Assembly (NCBI GenBank): GCA_049840515.1
Contig: JASGKW010000005.1
Coordinates: 62,001-126,000, forward strand
From: Muricomes sp049840515
Lineage (GTDB): Bacteria; Bacillota; Clostridia; Lachnospirales; Lachnospiraceae
Reading direction: 5' to 3'
Length of the DNA stretch: 64,000 nt
Below are positions 35,591 through 43,852 of this stretch, piece by piece (positions within the stretch are counted from its first letter, which is position 1; every line of letters starts with the position of its first letter). The notes below the pieces were generated by a model. That model was not told the origin of the DNA. It made no database searches and saw only the letters and a program-made list of their open reading frames with translations. A program made the position numbers and the translations under genes.

Positions 35591-38113
35591 TTACACGAAG
35601 AGGTTTACATTGGCTTCCTCCGCACTGCCGAGATATGATGTGACACCTGCAAATTCTATACCGTCAATAAGTTCTTCTTTTTTGATTCCCATAACATCCA
35701 TGGACATAGTGCAGGCAACCAGTTTTATTCCGTTTGCCATAGCCTGCTCCATCAGCTCTTCAAGAGAATTTACATTCTTGTCTTTCATGACTTTTCTCAT
35801 CATTTTAGTACCCATACCGCCCATATTCATCTTGGACAGCTTTAGTTTCTTTGAGCCTCTGGGCATCATAAATCCAAACATTTTTTCCACAACTGATTTC
35901 TGTACATGTTGTTTTTGTTCTTTTCTGAGGGCATTTAGTCCCCAGAATGTGAAGAACATAGTGACTGGGCGCCCCATCGCGGCGGCTCCGCTGGCAATAA
36001 TGAAGGATGCCAGAACTTTATCTAAGTCTCCGCTGAATACAATCAGAGTTTTTCCCTGGGGAAGAGCCTGAGACAGAGGGACGGCGGACAGCTCTGGATT
36101 ACACTCCTGGGCAGTTTGCCCTTTTTTGATATAAACAATATTCTCGCGGTTTTTCCGCTCTGTTTTAATCAGTGTGTTCCCTGTCCGTCTGCACCATGCA
36201 TCTATATCCTTTGCAAAGCCCATATCTGTGGCTGAAACCTGTAATATCCGTCCGTCATCCAGCTTGGAGAGTGCCTCGTGTACTTTCATGATTGGGCCGG
36301 GGCACTGGAGCCCGCAGCAGTTTATAATTGTAATTTCTTCGCACTCACATAGAGGCAAATCTCCTTGTTCTTCCGTATCTGATGCATCGCTTCCGCCGTT
36401 ACTTCCAGAATTTCCAGATGCATTGTTTCTGGAGAAACCTTTATCATGCATGGATTTATAAAAGGAAGTTCCTGCTGACAGTACTCTTACCTGGTTAAAA
36501 CCGTTTTGAGAGAGAATGCGGGCAGCATTGTAGGAGCGGACACCGATGGAACAGTAAGGAATAATGAGTTTATTTTTGTCCAACTCTTCCAGGCGGCTGC
36601 GCAGTTTGCCAAGAGGAATATGAACAGAACCTGGAATTGAAAATACGGTCCGCTCAATGTCCTCTGTTACATCGAGGATAATATAAGTATCTTTTTGGGA
36701 GTCATCTTCCAGCAGTTCATCCATCTCGTTGTATTCAATAAAGGAAGTCAGTCCCTCCAGCACATTCTGTGCCACAAAGCCTAGCATGTTGACTGGGTCC
36801 TTGGCAGAAGAATAGGGCGGAGCGTAAGCCAGTTCAAGTTCAGCCAGATTGTAGATTGTGCCTTTTAGGCTCATGGCTGCGGCTATGGTGTCAATCCGTT
36901 TGTCTACTCCGTCCTGCCCTACGATTTGAGCGCCGAATATGTTTCCGCTGTGGTCAAAAATCAGTTTCAGGGTGACAGGGGTGGCTCCCGGGTAATAGCC
37001 GGCATGAGACTTCTGATTAATCAAAATTGTCTCATAATCCTTTCCTTTTTGTTTTCCGGCAGCTTTGAGTGCCTTTTCGTTCATGCCCACGGCGGCTGCG
37101 GTTAAATCGAATACCTGAGCCACAGAGGTTCCCAGGGTTCCTTTGTAAGTTGCTTTATCTCCGGCAATATTGTCGGCACAGATGCGTCCCTGTTTGTTGG
37201 CAGGGCCGGCCAGAGGAATCATAGTCTTATCACCTGATACATAGTGATTTACTTCAATCACATCGCCCACAGCATAAATATGCTGGTCTGAAGTTCTTAA
37301 AAACTCATCTACAACAACTCCGCCTCTGGCATTTAATTCCAATCCGGCATCTCTGGCAAGCTCACTGTTAGGGCGGACTCCTATGGAGAGAAGAACCATA
37401 TCCGCGGAGATTTCCCGGCCGCTTTTCAGATGAATTACCGTATGCCCGTCAGCCTCCTCAAAAGAGTCTACTCCGTCTTTCAAAATCAGCTCTACCTGGT
37501 TTGCACCGATATTTTCATGTAAAAGCTGTGCCATTTCAAAGTCCAGAGGGGCCATAACCTGGTCCAGCATCTCAATGATAGTGACCTCGATGCCTGCCTT
37601 ATGAAGGTTTTCCGCCATTTCCAGACCAATAAAACCACCGCCTATGACAGCAGCTCTTTTTGGTTTTTCCTTTGTCACCACTTCTTTAATCATATCCGTG
37701 TCAGGAATGGTCCAAAGCGTGTAGATATGATTTCCATTGATTCCCGGAATTGGGGGCTTTAAAGGTGAGGAGCCTGTGGCTAAAATCAAGGTATCGTAAG
37801 TTTCTTCATATTCTTCCCCTGTCTTTAAGCTGCGCACATGGACAGTCTGAGCGTCCCTGTCAATTTTCTGTACTTCAGTGGAGGTCCGCACGTCGATGTT
37901 AAACTTGGCTTTCATAGCTTTCGGAGTCTGCAAAAGCAAGGCATCCCGGCTCTTGATGACATCTCCGATATAATAGGGGAGGCCGCAGTTTGCGTAAGAA
38001 ATATAGTCCCCTCTCTCAAACATGATGATCTCCATAGATTCATCTCTTCTTCTCAACCTTGCAGCGGCAGTTGCGCCTCCTGCTACACCGCCAATAATTA
38101 TTGTCTTTGACAT
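35591..38113 (-). CDS. CoA-disulfide reductase-like flavoprotein fused to rhodanese, TusA and DsrE domains
   Basis: An 840-residue four-part fusion. Residues 1-445 form an FAD/NAD(P)H disulfide reductase with IIGGVAGGATAAARLRR, the redox Cys in SYANCGLPYYIG, and AVIGGGFIGLEMAENL. Residues about 455-545 are a rhodanese domain with the persulfide Cys in PYCSIGVRSYN. Residues about 590-665 are TusA-like with CCGLQCPGPIMKV. The C-terminal 160 residues are a DsrE-like domain (VFSGDLDKVLASFIIASGAA and CTMSMDVMGI). It likely moves sulfane sulfur between carriers or reduces persulfides and polysulfides. ATG 38113 has AGAGAGGA nearby and beats ATG 38134. Confidence 0.9.
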   Translation of the reverse strand: MSKTIIIGGVAGGATAAARLRRRDESMEIIMFERGDYISYANCGLPYYIGDVIKSRDALLLQTPKAMKAKFNIDVRTSTEVQKIDRDAQTVHVRSLKTGEEYEETYDTLILATGSSPLKPPIPGINGNHIYTLWTIPDTDMIKEVVTKEKPKRAAVIGGGFIGLEMAENLHKAGIEVTIIEMLDQVMAPLDFEMAQLLHENIGANQVELILKDGVDSFEEADGHTVIHLKSGREISADMVLLSIGVRPNSELARDAGLELNARGGVVVDEFLRTSDQHIYAVGDVIEVNHYVSGDKTMIPLAGPANKQGRICADNIAGDKATYKGTLGTSVAQVFDLTAAAVGMNEKALKAAGKQKGKDYETILINQKSHAGYYPGATPVTLKLIFDHSGNIFGAQIVGQDGVDKRIDTIAAAMSLKGTIYNLAELELAYAPPYSSAKDPVNMLGFVAQNVLEGLTSFIEYNEMDELLEDDSQKDTYIILDVTEDIERTVFSIPGSVHIPLGKLRSRLEELDKNKLIIPYCSIGVRSYNAARILSQNGFNQVRVLSAGTSFYKSMHDKGFSRNNASGNSGSNGGSDASDTEEQGDLPLCECEEITIINCCGLQCPGPIMKVHEALSKLDDGRILQVSATDMGFAKDIDAWCRRTGNTLIKTERKNRENIVYIKKGQTAQECNPELSAVPLSQALPQGKTLIVFSGDLDKVLASFIIASGAAAMGRPVTMFFTFWGLNALRKEQKQHVQKSVVEKMFGFMMPRGSKKLKLSKMNMGGMGTKMMRKVMKDKNVNSLEELMEQAMANGIKLVACTMSMDVMGIKKEELIDGIEFAGVTSYLGSAEEANVNLFV

Positions 38114-38261
38114 TGTTGTTTTCCTCTCTTTCACTGAGCTTCACATTTTAAAATTAATTATACAAGAAGGGAGAGGAGAAGTCGGTGATTTAGTCACATA
38201 ATAGTGATGAATTCTATTGATGAAGCAACGGATGAGGATGATGTAGATTATTAGGTATGGA

Positions 38262-38293
38262 AAAAGGCGCAGCTTAAAAGCTGCGCCTTTTCT
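38262..38293. terminator. Terminator after the MotAB-like operon
   Basis: AAAAGGCGCAGCTT 38262-38275 and AAGCTGCGCCTTTT 38278-38291 form a 14-bp stem of near-perfect symmetry, able to act on both strands; the operon entering from the right needs it. The 120 bp between it and the fusion gene to its left contain no gene. Confidence 0.85.
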
Positions 38294-38332
38294 TATCGGT
38301 TTAATTTGAATTACTTCATTGATTTTATTATC

Positions 38333-39058
38333 TTAGTTTGGTGCATCTGTTATTGTGATTTCTACCCTTCGGTTTGAAGACCGGCCCTCTTCTGTATCGT
38401 TGTTGGATACAGGGTTATAGTGAGAGTTTCCTTCTACAGACATCTTTTCGGGGTTGAGACCGTGGGATGTCAGGAAATTAAGGATTGTCACGGCTCTATC
38501 TACTGAAAGCTGCCAGGAGTGAGCTTCATTTTGCTGGTCACGGTCGCCTAAGTCAGCGGTATTACCTGTAATGGTCAGGTGGTTCACATCGCCATAGACC
38601 TGAGATACTACCTGCCCTACTTTCATTAAGGTTGCCTCACTGTCCGGCTTTAATACAGTCGAATCTCCTAAAAATAAAAGTTTATCTTTTAAACGGATGG
38701 AGACGGAGTGGTCTGACCTTATCAACTCCACATTCTCCTCCAAATGCTGCTGTTTGATATATCCATCAAGCTGGGTGTAAATTGTTTCCAGCGGACTCAC
38801 ATTTTCAAGGACAGTTCCGGTATTGTCGTTAGAGCCGGTACCGGAGGCACCGCTGCCTTGTTCGGAAGTAACTGTGGGGCCGTTAAATGCCTCTGATAAC
38901 GCATTGGACATCGCTTTCAGTTTGGCCTCATTCTCAGTGCTCATACCATACATAATAATGAATAAAGCTAGCAGAAGGGTAATCAAATCCGAATATGTAA
39001 GGAGCCACCGTTCGCTGTTTTCGCTGCCTGCTTCCTCTTCTGTTCTTCTCTTTCTCAA
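38333..39058 (-). CDS. MotB/OmpA-family stator-like protein
   Basis: A 241-residue protein with one membrane helix and a C-terminal peptidoglycan-binding OmpA domain. WLLTYSDLITLLLALFIIMYG carries the Asp that conducts ions in MotB stators. A Ser/Gly/Thr-rich linker (near residues 65-85) leads to the OmpA core with LTITGNTADLGD, SVDRAVTILNFL and GLNPEKMSVEGNSHYNPVSNN. It pairs with the MotA-like gene directly upstream. No flagellar gene lies in the window, so it may power a dispersed flagellar system or another envelope machine. Confidence 0.85.
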   Translation of the reverse strand: MRKRRTEEEAGSENSERWLLTYSDLITLLLALFIIMYGMSTENEAKLKAMSNALSEAFNGPTVTSEQGSGASGTGSNDNTGTVLENVSPLETIYTQLDGYIKQQHLEENVELIRSDHSVSIRLKDKLLFLGDSTVLKPDSEATLMKVGQVVSQVYGDVNHLTITGNTADLGDRDQQNEAHSWQLSVDRAVTILNFLTSHGLNPEKMSVEGNSHYNPVSNNDTEEGRSSNRRVEITITDAPN

Positions 39059-39072
39059 CTGTTATCCCCCCC

Positions 39073-39880
39073 TTAGTTTTCAATACCAGCTCTATAATGT
39101 TTTGCACCGTCAGGGAACGCCTGATAGTACATGGCAAGTTCGTTTTCCATACTTCTGGCATTCACGCCTTTAGACATACTGCATATACCATCAATAATAA
39201 TTTCTCTCTGTACCTGGCATTTTTTTGTATAAAGCTTTATTTTATTTGCAAGCGGAAGGTAAATAACATTGGCCAGTGAAACTCCGTATAAAGTCGCAAT
39301 AAAGGCTGTACTGATTTTGTGGGCAAGCTCGGCAGAATCACCAAAGCCGGAAGCCAGAACAACCACAAGGCTCATAACTGTTCCGATGACTCCCATAGTG
39401 GGGGAGTATCCGCCCGCCGCTTCAAATACGCCTGCTTCTACATGTTTCTGATGAATAAAAGAACTGAAGCTCAGCTTCCATAACGTATTGTATATTTTCA
39501 ACATCTTTTCCATCCTGCAATAAAACAAGACCTTCCTTCAATGGAAGAAGCTCATCTTTCTGCAAATCAGCTTCTTTTACGATTGAATCTAAGGCAACAA
39601 CCCCATTTGTCCGGAAAGTTTTAGAAATTGCTAATATTCTGTCAATAAGCTGTTTTGTACTGTTAGAACTGGGCTGCTTGAAAGTCTTGCCGACGGTTCG
39701 AAATGCGCGTACAATATCTTTCAATGGATAGGAAGCGATGGTTGCGCCTATTGTACCGCCTACTACGATGATAAAAGGGCTTAGGGCCATCAGACTGTGG
39801 AAAGCACCCCCCTCTAAAATAAAACCTGAAAATAAGGCAGTAAGGCCCAAAACGACTCCTATAAGTAGTGAAACTTCCAA
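39073..39880 (-). CDS. MotA-family stator-like protein, frameshifted
   Basis: A MotA-type proton channel subunit of about 269 residues once two frames are joined. The first frame begins MEVSLLIGVVLGLTALFSG and runs to VMEAEL; the second resumes SSFIHQKHVEAGVFEAAGGYSPTMGVIGTVMSLV, whose APTMGxxGTVxGL-like stretch is the MotA hallmark. One extra base near 39466 causes the break. Membrane segments are visible at residues 4-22, 33-52, then in the PTMGVIGTVMSLVVVLASG and ISTAFIATLYGVSLANVIYL regions. The MotB-like gene follows 14 bp later. Confidence 0.8.
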
Positions 39881-40274
39881 TTTTCTTTACCTCCTTAGTA
39901 CTTTTCCGTGTTCTTTAGTATAAGTTATGGGTGAAGCAAATGTGATGAGTGATAAAAAGCACACAAAAATGTCCTTTTTCAGAAAGAAAAAGTTTTGTTA
40001 TTAAAGAAAAAAGACATGGGAAAATGCGATAAAATGTAACATTTTAAATAATTTCCATCATAACTAATTACTTTGGAATCACATCATACTATCGCAATAA
40101 TTATATCGGGAAAGCGGTGTAAATGCAATAACTTATATAAAAAAAAATATTATGTGACATTTTTTAGCAAAATTTTAACACAACTGGTTATAAATATGCA
40201 TTTTTAGTAGAATTATCAAGAGAATTGTGCTATGATGGAATCACAGTATTTCACGGATAAATTGGGAAAAAGAC
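39881..40274. other. AT-rich divergent intergenic region
   Basis: About 390 bp between the leftward MotA-like gene and the rightward rpmG promoter. It is very AT-rich with A- and T-runs (AAAAAAAAATATT near 40140). No ORF, tRNA or clear hairpin is seen; it presumably carries the leftward promoter and upstream elements of the ribosomal promoter. Confidence 0.5.
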
Positions 40275-40304
40275 TTGACTTTTATTTATTTGCTGTGATA
40301 CACT
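40275..40304 (+). promoter_or_regulatory. Promoter of the rpmG-secE-nusG-rplKA operon
   Basis: TTGACT 40275-40280 and TACACT 40299-40304, 18-bp spacing, ahead of a T-rich start region. About 100 bp of untranslated leader precedes rpmG, including a T8 run near 40330. Confidence 0.65.
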
Positions 40305-40408
40305 CTTATGGCGAATGGAAGTAGGTCTTTTTTTTATGCCTAAATTTAAGATGGCTTCGCAACCATCATGTAACACGTAGTGAATAAGAAAAAAGCGAGG
40401 TGGAAGTT

Positions 40409-40558
40409 GTGCGCACAAGAATCACATTGGAATGTACAGAATGCAAGCAGCGTAATTACAACATGACTAAGGATAAGAAAGCTCATCCGGACCGCATGGA
40501 AACAAAAAAATACTGCAAGTTCTGTAAATCACACACACTGCACAAGGAAACGAAATAA
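40409..40558 (+). CDS. rpmG: Ribosomal protein bL33
   Basis: A 49-residue ribosomal protein, too short for many gene finders. It starts at GTG 40409 (VRTRITLECTECKQRNY) with GAGGTGG upstream and ends at TAA 40556-40558. Two CxxC pairs, CTEC near residue 9 and CKFC near 37, mark the zinc-binding form of L33. Position before secE and nusG is the standard bacterial order. Confidence 0.95.
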   Translation: MRTRITLECTECKQRNYNMTKDKKAHPDRMETKKYCKFCKSHTLHKETK

Positions 40559-40581
40559 GTCGTTGGAAGGAAGTGGATGTC

Positions 40582-40782
40582 ATGGGTGAGAAAACAGCAA
40601 AAACTCAGAAGAAGAGCTGGTTTAAAGGACTTCAGACAGAGTTTAAGAAAGTCGTCTGGCCGGACAGAAAAACACTGGTAAAGCAGACCACGGCAGTCGT
40701 TTCAGTGTCCGTACTGTTAGGAGCATTAATTTCTGTAGTTGATGCGATAATAAAGTATGGAATTGATTTATTAGTAAAATAG
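40582..40782 (+). CDS. secE: Preprotein translocase subunit SecE
   Basis: A 66-residue single-span membrane protein: a basic amphipathic N-terminus, the conserved FKKVVWPDRKTLVKQT, then a hydrophobic helix VVSVSVLLGALISVVDAII. It clamps SecY in the export channel. ATG 40582 is preferred to GTG 40573 because the AAGGAAG site is too close to the latter. Confidence 0.95.
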   Translation: MGEKTAKTQKKSWFKGLQTEFKKVVWPDRKTLVKQTTAVVSVSVLLGALISVVDAIIKYGIDLLVK

Positions 40783-40812
40783 TCAACTGGAGCATAGCAG
40801 AAAGGTGATTTT

Positions 40813-41331
40813 ATGTCAGAGGCAAAGTGGTATGTAGTTCATACCTATTCCGGGTATGAGAACAAAGTAAAAGCTAATATTGATAAGGCAATTGAAAACC
40901 GTCATCTGGAAGAACAGATTCTGGAAGTCAGAGTCCCTATGCAGGAAGTGATTGAACTCAAAAATGGTGTGCAGAAAGCAAGTCAGAAAAAGATGTTTCC
41001 GGGTTATGTTATGATTCATATGTTTATGAATGATGACACATGGTATGTAGTAAGAAATACCAGAGGGGTGACAGGATTTGTCGGCCCTGGTTCCAAGCCG
41101 GTTCCGCTCGAGGAAGAAGAGATGGACAGACTGGGAATCAAACAGGAGAGTGTCATAATAGACTTTGCAGTCGGCGATGCTGTTACCGTATTAAGCGGCG
41201 CATGGGAAGGTACTGTGGGCGTCATCCAGTCAATGAATGAGCAGAAACAGAGCCTGTCTATCAATGTAGAGCTGTTCGGTCGTGAGACACCGGTTGAACT
41301 TAGTTTCTCAGAAGTAAGAAAGATGGATTAA
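40813..41331 (+). CDS. nusG: Transcription termination/antitermination factor NusG
   Basis: A 172-residue factor. The NGN domain shows WYVVHTYSGYENKVKANI, KMFPGYVMI and VRNTRGVTGFVG; the KOW domain has FAVGDAVTVLSGAWEGTVG. It binds RNA polymerase clamp and links it to ribosome or Rho. Start ATG 40813 follows AGAAAGGTG. Confidence 0.95.
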   Translation: MSEAKWYVVHTYSGYENKVKANIDKAIENRHLEEQILEVRVPMQEVIELKNGVQKASQKKMFPGYVMIHMFMNDDTWYVVRNTRGVTGFVGPGSKPVPLEEEEMDRLGIKQESVIIDFAVGDAVTVLSGAWEGTVGVIQSMNEQKQSLSINVELFGRETPVELSFSEVRKMD

Positions 41332-41336
41332 AAACA

Positions 41337-41378
41337 GTGGGAGGGATAAAGAGTGTCCCGCCAATACCACAAGGAGGT
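41337..41378 (+). promoter_or_regulatory. Intercistronic stem-loop upstream of rplK, repeat 1
   Basis: GTGGGAGGG, a 10-base loop, TCCCGCCAATACCAC, then the AAGGAGGT ribosome site. The outer GTGG/CCAC and inner GGGA/TCCC arms can pair. The same module with a different loop lies before rplA at 41837-41874. It may be a site for feedback by a ribosomal protein such as L1 (inference). Confidence 0.55.
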
Positions 41379-41386
41379 AATTAAAA

Positions 41387-41812
41387 ATGGCAAAAAAAGT
41401 ACAAGGTTATATCAAATTACAGATTCCTGCTGGTAAAGCAACACCAGCACCACCGGTAGGTCCTGCGCTTGGACAGCACGGTGTAAATATCGTTGAATTT
41501 ACAAAGCAGTTCAACGCAAGAACAGCAGATCAGGGTGACCTGATTATCCCTGTTGTTATTACCGTATATAGTGACAGAAGCTTCAGTTTCGTGACAAAGA
41601 CACCACCGGCAGCAGTTCTCATCAAAAAGGCCTGCAACATCAAATCCGGTTCAGGCGTTCCGAATAAGAACAAGGTTGCTACAATCACAAAGGCTCAGTT
41701 AGAAGAAATCGCAAAAACAAAAATGCCTGACTTAAACGCTGCAACATTAGAGGCAGCTGTGAGCATGATAGCAGGAACCTGCCGCTCAATGGGCGTTGTT
41801 GTTGGAGAATAA
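41387..41812 (+). CDS. rplK: Ribosomal protein uL11
   Basis: A 141-residue protein of the GTPase-associated centre. KLQIPAGKATPAPPVGPALGQHGVNI is the conserved N-terminal domain (quoted segment trimmed in meaning to PAGKATPAPPVGPALGQ), and KSGSGVPNK followed by MIAGTCRSMGV the RNA-binding C-terminal domain. Standard length and standard position between nusG and rplA. Confidence 0.97.
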   Translation: MAKKVQGYIKLQIPAGKATPAPPVGPALGQHGVNIVEFTKQFNARTADQGDLIIPVVITVYSDRSFSFVTKTPPAAVLIKKACNIKSGSGVPNKNKVATITKAQLEEIAKTKMPDLNAATLEAAVSMIAGTCRSMGVVVGE

Positions 41813-41836
41813 GAGCACTTAGTGAATTTGAAATAA

Positions 41837-41874
41837 GTGGGAGGGGCAAGATCCCGCCAATACCACAAGGAGGT
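41837..41874 (+). promoter_or_regulatory. Intercistronic stem-loop upstream of rplA, repeat 2
   Basis: GTGGGAGGG, loop GCAAGA, TCCCGCCAATACCAC, then AAGGAGGT. It matches the module before rplK base for base outside the loop. Confidence 0.55.
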
Positions 41875-41882
41875 TATTTAAA

Positions 41883-42575
41883 ATGAAACGAGGAAAAAAA
41901 TATATTGAAGCTGCGAAACTTATCGAAAGAGGGAGTCTCTACGAGAAGGCAGACGCAGTAGCATTGGTAAAAAAAGCAGCAGTAGCTAAATTCGATGAAA
42001 CAATCGAAGCTCATATCAGAACAGGTTGTGACGGACGTCACGCAGACCAGCAGATTCGTGGTGCAGTTGTACTGCCTCACGGAACAGGTAAGAAAGTTCG
42101 CATCCTTGTATTTGCAAAGGACGCTAAAGCTGAAGAAGCTCTGGCAGCCGGAGCAGATTATGTTGGAGGAGAAGAACTGATTCCTAAGATTCAGAATGAA
42201 GGCTGGTTTGAATTTGATGTTGTTGTTGCCACACCAGACATGATGGGTGTTGTTGGACGTCTCGGACGTGTACTTGGACCAAAAGGTCTGATGCCAAACC
42301 CAAAAGCTGGAACAGTTACTATGGATGTAACAAGAGCAATCGACGATATCAAAGCTGGTAAGATTGAGTACAGATTGGACAAAACAAACATTATTCATGT
42401 GCCGATTGGTAAAGCATCTTTTACCGAGGAACAGTTAGCGGACAACTTCCAGACGCTTGTTGATGCAATCATCAAAGCAAAACCGGCCGCTGTAAAAGGT
42501 CAGTATTTAAAGAGCGTTACACTGACATCTACAATGGGACCTGGTATAAAAATCAACCCAATGAAGCTGGTTTAA
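41883..42575 (+). CDS. rplA: Ribosomal protein uL1
   Basis: A 230-residue protein of the 50S L1 stalk and a known translational repressor of its own operon in other bacteria. Visible conserved stretches are KFDETIEAHIRTGCD, VLPHGTGKKVRI, GRLGRVLGPKGLMPNPKAGT and the C-terminal KSVTLTSTMGPGIKIN. Normal length; followed by a strong terminator that ends this operon. Confidence 0.97.
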   Translation: MKRGKKYIEAAKLIERGSLYEKADAVALVKKAAVAKFDETIEAHIRTGCDGRHADQQIRGAVVLPHGTGKKVRILVFAKDAKAEEALAAGADYVGGEELIPKIQNEGWFEFDVVVATPDMMGVVGRLGRVLGPKGLMPNPKAGTVTMDVTRAIDDIKAGKIEYRLDKTNIIHVPIGKASFTEEQLADNFQTLVDAIIKAKPAAVKGQYLKSVTLTSTMGPGIKINPMKLV

Positions 42576-42611
42576 TTCGTTCCGAATTTGATGAAAGATC
42601 AAAATAAATAA

Positions 42612-42661
42612 AAACTGCCGCAGCATTTCTGAGAAATCAGTGTGCTGCGGCAGTTTTTTTG
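42612..42661 (+). terminator. Intrinsic terminator after rplA
   Basis: ACTGCCGCAGCA 42614-42625 pairs perfectly with TGCTGCGGCAGT 42643-42654, followed by seven T residues. Confidence 0.95.
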
Positions 42662-42692
42662 TTTGTGCAGCTGAGAATATTTTTGTCAAAAC

Positions 42693-42724
42693 GGTTAGAC
42701 AAAGCTAACCTTATATGTTATAAT
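42693..42724 (+). promoter_or_regulatory. Promoter with inverted-repeat operator of the HMA-protein gene
   Basis: TAGACA 42696-42701 and TATAAT 42719-42724, 17-bp spacing. The perfect inverted repeat GGTTAG-ACAAAG-CTAACC at 42693-42710 covers the -35 box. Its halves resemble those of DtxR/IdeR-type metal repressor sites (GGTTAG/CTAACC), but with a wider spacer. Confidence 0.65.
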
Positions 42725-42766
42725 ATTTTCCAAAATGAACAAAAATAGATAAAGGAGGTATGAGCA

Positions 42767-42976
42767 ATGGAAGAGATTAAACTGCACGTGGAGGGTATGT
42801 CCTGCGGACATTGTGAGATTGCTGTGCAGGATGCCGTGCGGAAGCTGCCTGGTATCAAGAAAGTCAAAGCCAGCAAACGCAAGAAAGAAGCTGTTATCAA
42901 TTACGACACTTCCCTCGTGTCATCGGAGCAGATTATCGAAGCAATCAATGGCACAGGCTACAGTGTGGTTTCATAA
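42767..42976 (+). CDS. Heavy-metal-associated (HMA) domain protein, CopZ-like
   Basis: A 69-residue metallochaperone-like protein. VEGMSCGHCEIAVQDAV holds the metal-binding MxCxxC motif; the ferredoxin-like fold is completed by KVKASKRKKEAVINYDT and IIEAINGTGYSVVS. It binds Cu(I) or a similar soft metal and hands it to a partner ATPase or regulator. It has its own promoter and lies, unusually, between rplA and rplJ. Confidence 0.9.
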   Translation: MEEIKLHVEGMSCGHCEIAVQDAVRKLPGIKKVKASKRKKEAVINYDTSLVSSEQIIEAINGTGYSVVS

Positions 42977-43003
42977 AAAGTGCAAAAAAATTTGATAAAA
43001 ATA

Positions 43004-43032
43004 TTGACAAGAATTTGGACTAGTGATATTAT
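43004..43032 (+). promoter_or_regulatory. Promoter of rplJ-rplL
   Basis: TTGACA 43004-43009 and TATTAT 43027-43032, spaced by 17 bp, immediately upstream of the L10 leader. Confidence 0.85.
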
Positions 43033-43039
43033 ATTAAAG

Positions 43040-43160
43040 CAATTGACTGCCGAAGACAGCAGGTGCCGTATGGCATAAGGTGAAAACGCCTGCCGAGGAA
43101 GATTAGAATTCTTAATGTGGATTTATAAATCTCCGTAGCTTTGGTTACGGAGATTTTTTT
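43040..43160 (+). promoter_or_regulatory. Ribosomal protein L10 leader with attenuator
   Basis: The stretch with GCAGGTGCCGTATGGC, AAGGTGAAAACGCCTGCCGAGG and ATTCTTAATGTGGAT has the form of the Firmicutes L10 leader, to which the L10(L12)4 complex binds to repress rplJL. It ends in a terminator: ATCTCCGTA at about 43129-43137 pairs with TACGGAGAT at 43146-43154, followed by seven T residues. Confidence 0.85.
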
Positions 43161-43198
43161 GGCAGTACACGCAAAAAAATAAGGAGGTGTACCAGAAC

Positions 43199-43750
43199 GT
43201 GGCAAAAGTTGAATTAAAACAACCAATCGTAGAGACAATTTCAGAAGAAATCAAAGATGCTCAGGCAGTTGTTCTTGTTGATTACCGCGGATTAACAGTG
43301 GCTCAGGACACAGAACTTCGTAAACAGCTCAGAGAAGCAGGTGTGGTTTACAAAGTTTACAAGAACACTATGATGAAGAGAGCTTTTGAAGGAACTGAGT
43401 TCGAAGGTCTTCAGGGATGTCTGGAAGGACCAAGTGCCATCGCTATTTCTAAGGAAGATGCTACAGTACCGGCGAGGATTCTCTGTAACTTCGCTAAGAC
43501 TGCAGTAGCACTTGAGCTAAAAGGCGGCGTGGTTGAAGGAACAGTTTACGATGTTGCAGGACTGACAGAACTGTCCAAAATTCCTTCAAGAGAAGAATTA
43601 CTTTCCAAATTGCTTGGAAGTATTCAGTCACCAATTACCAATTTTGCTCGTGTTATCAAGCAGATTGCAGAGCAGGATGGCACAGCAGAGGCTGCTCCTG
43701 TAGAAGCAGCGGCAGAGGCGGAAGCTCCTGCAGAAGTACCAGCTGAGTAA
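43199..43750 (+). CDS. rplJ: Ribosomal protein uL10
   Basis: A 183-residue stalk base protein. The N-terminus AKVELKQPIVETISEEIKDA, VDYRGLTVAQDTELRKQLR and KNTMMKRAFEGTEF are conserved; the C-terminal tail that binds L7/L12 dimers is Ala/Glu/Pro-rich. GTG 43199 (V-A-K start) has AAGGAGGT 11 bp upstream and is preferred to GTG 43187. Confidence 0.95.
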   Translation: MAKVELKQPIVETISEEIKDAQAVVLVDYRGLTVAQDTELRKQLREAGVVYKVYKNTMMKRAFEGTEFEGLQGCLEGPSAIAISKEDATVPARILCNFAKTAVALELKGGVVEGTVYDVAGLTELSKIPSREELLSKLLGSIQSPITNFARVIKQIAEQDGTAEAAPVEAAAEAEAPAEVPAE

Positions 43751-43852
43751 GCGGGGAAAGAGAATCACTGGAAGACCAGATGATTTAGAAAAGAAACTAA
43801 AATAAAAGGGATTGAAGCAATCCCCAAACAATATAAAATGGAGGATATAAAA

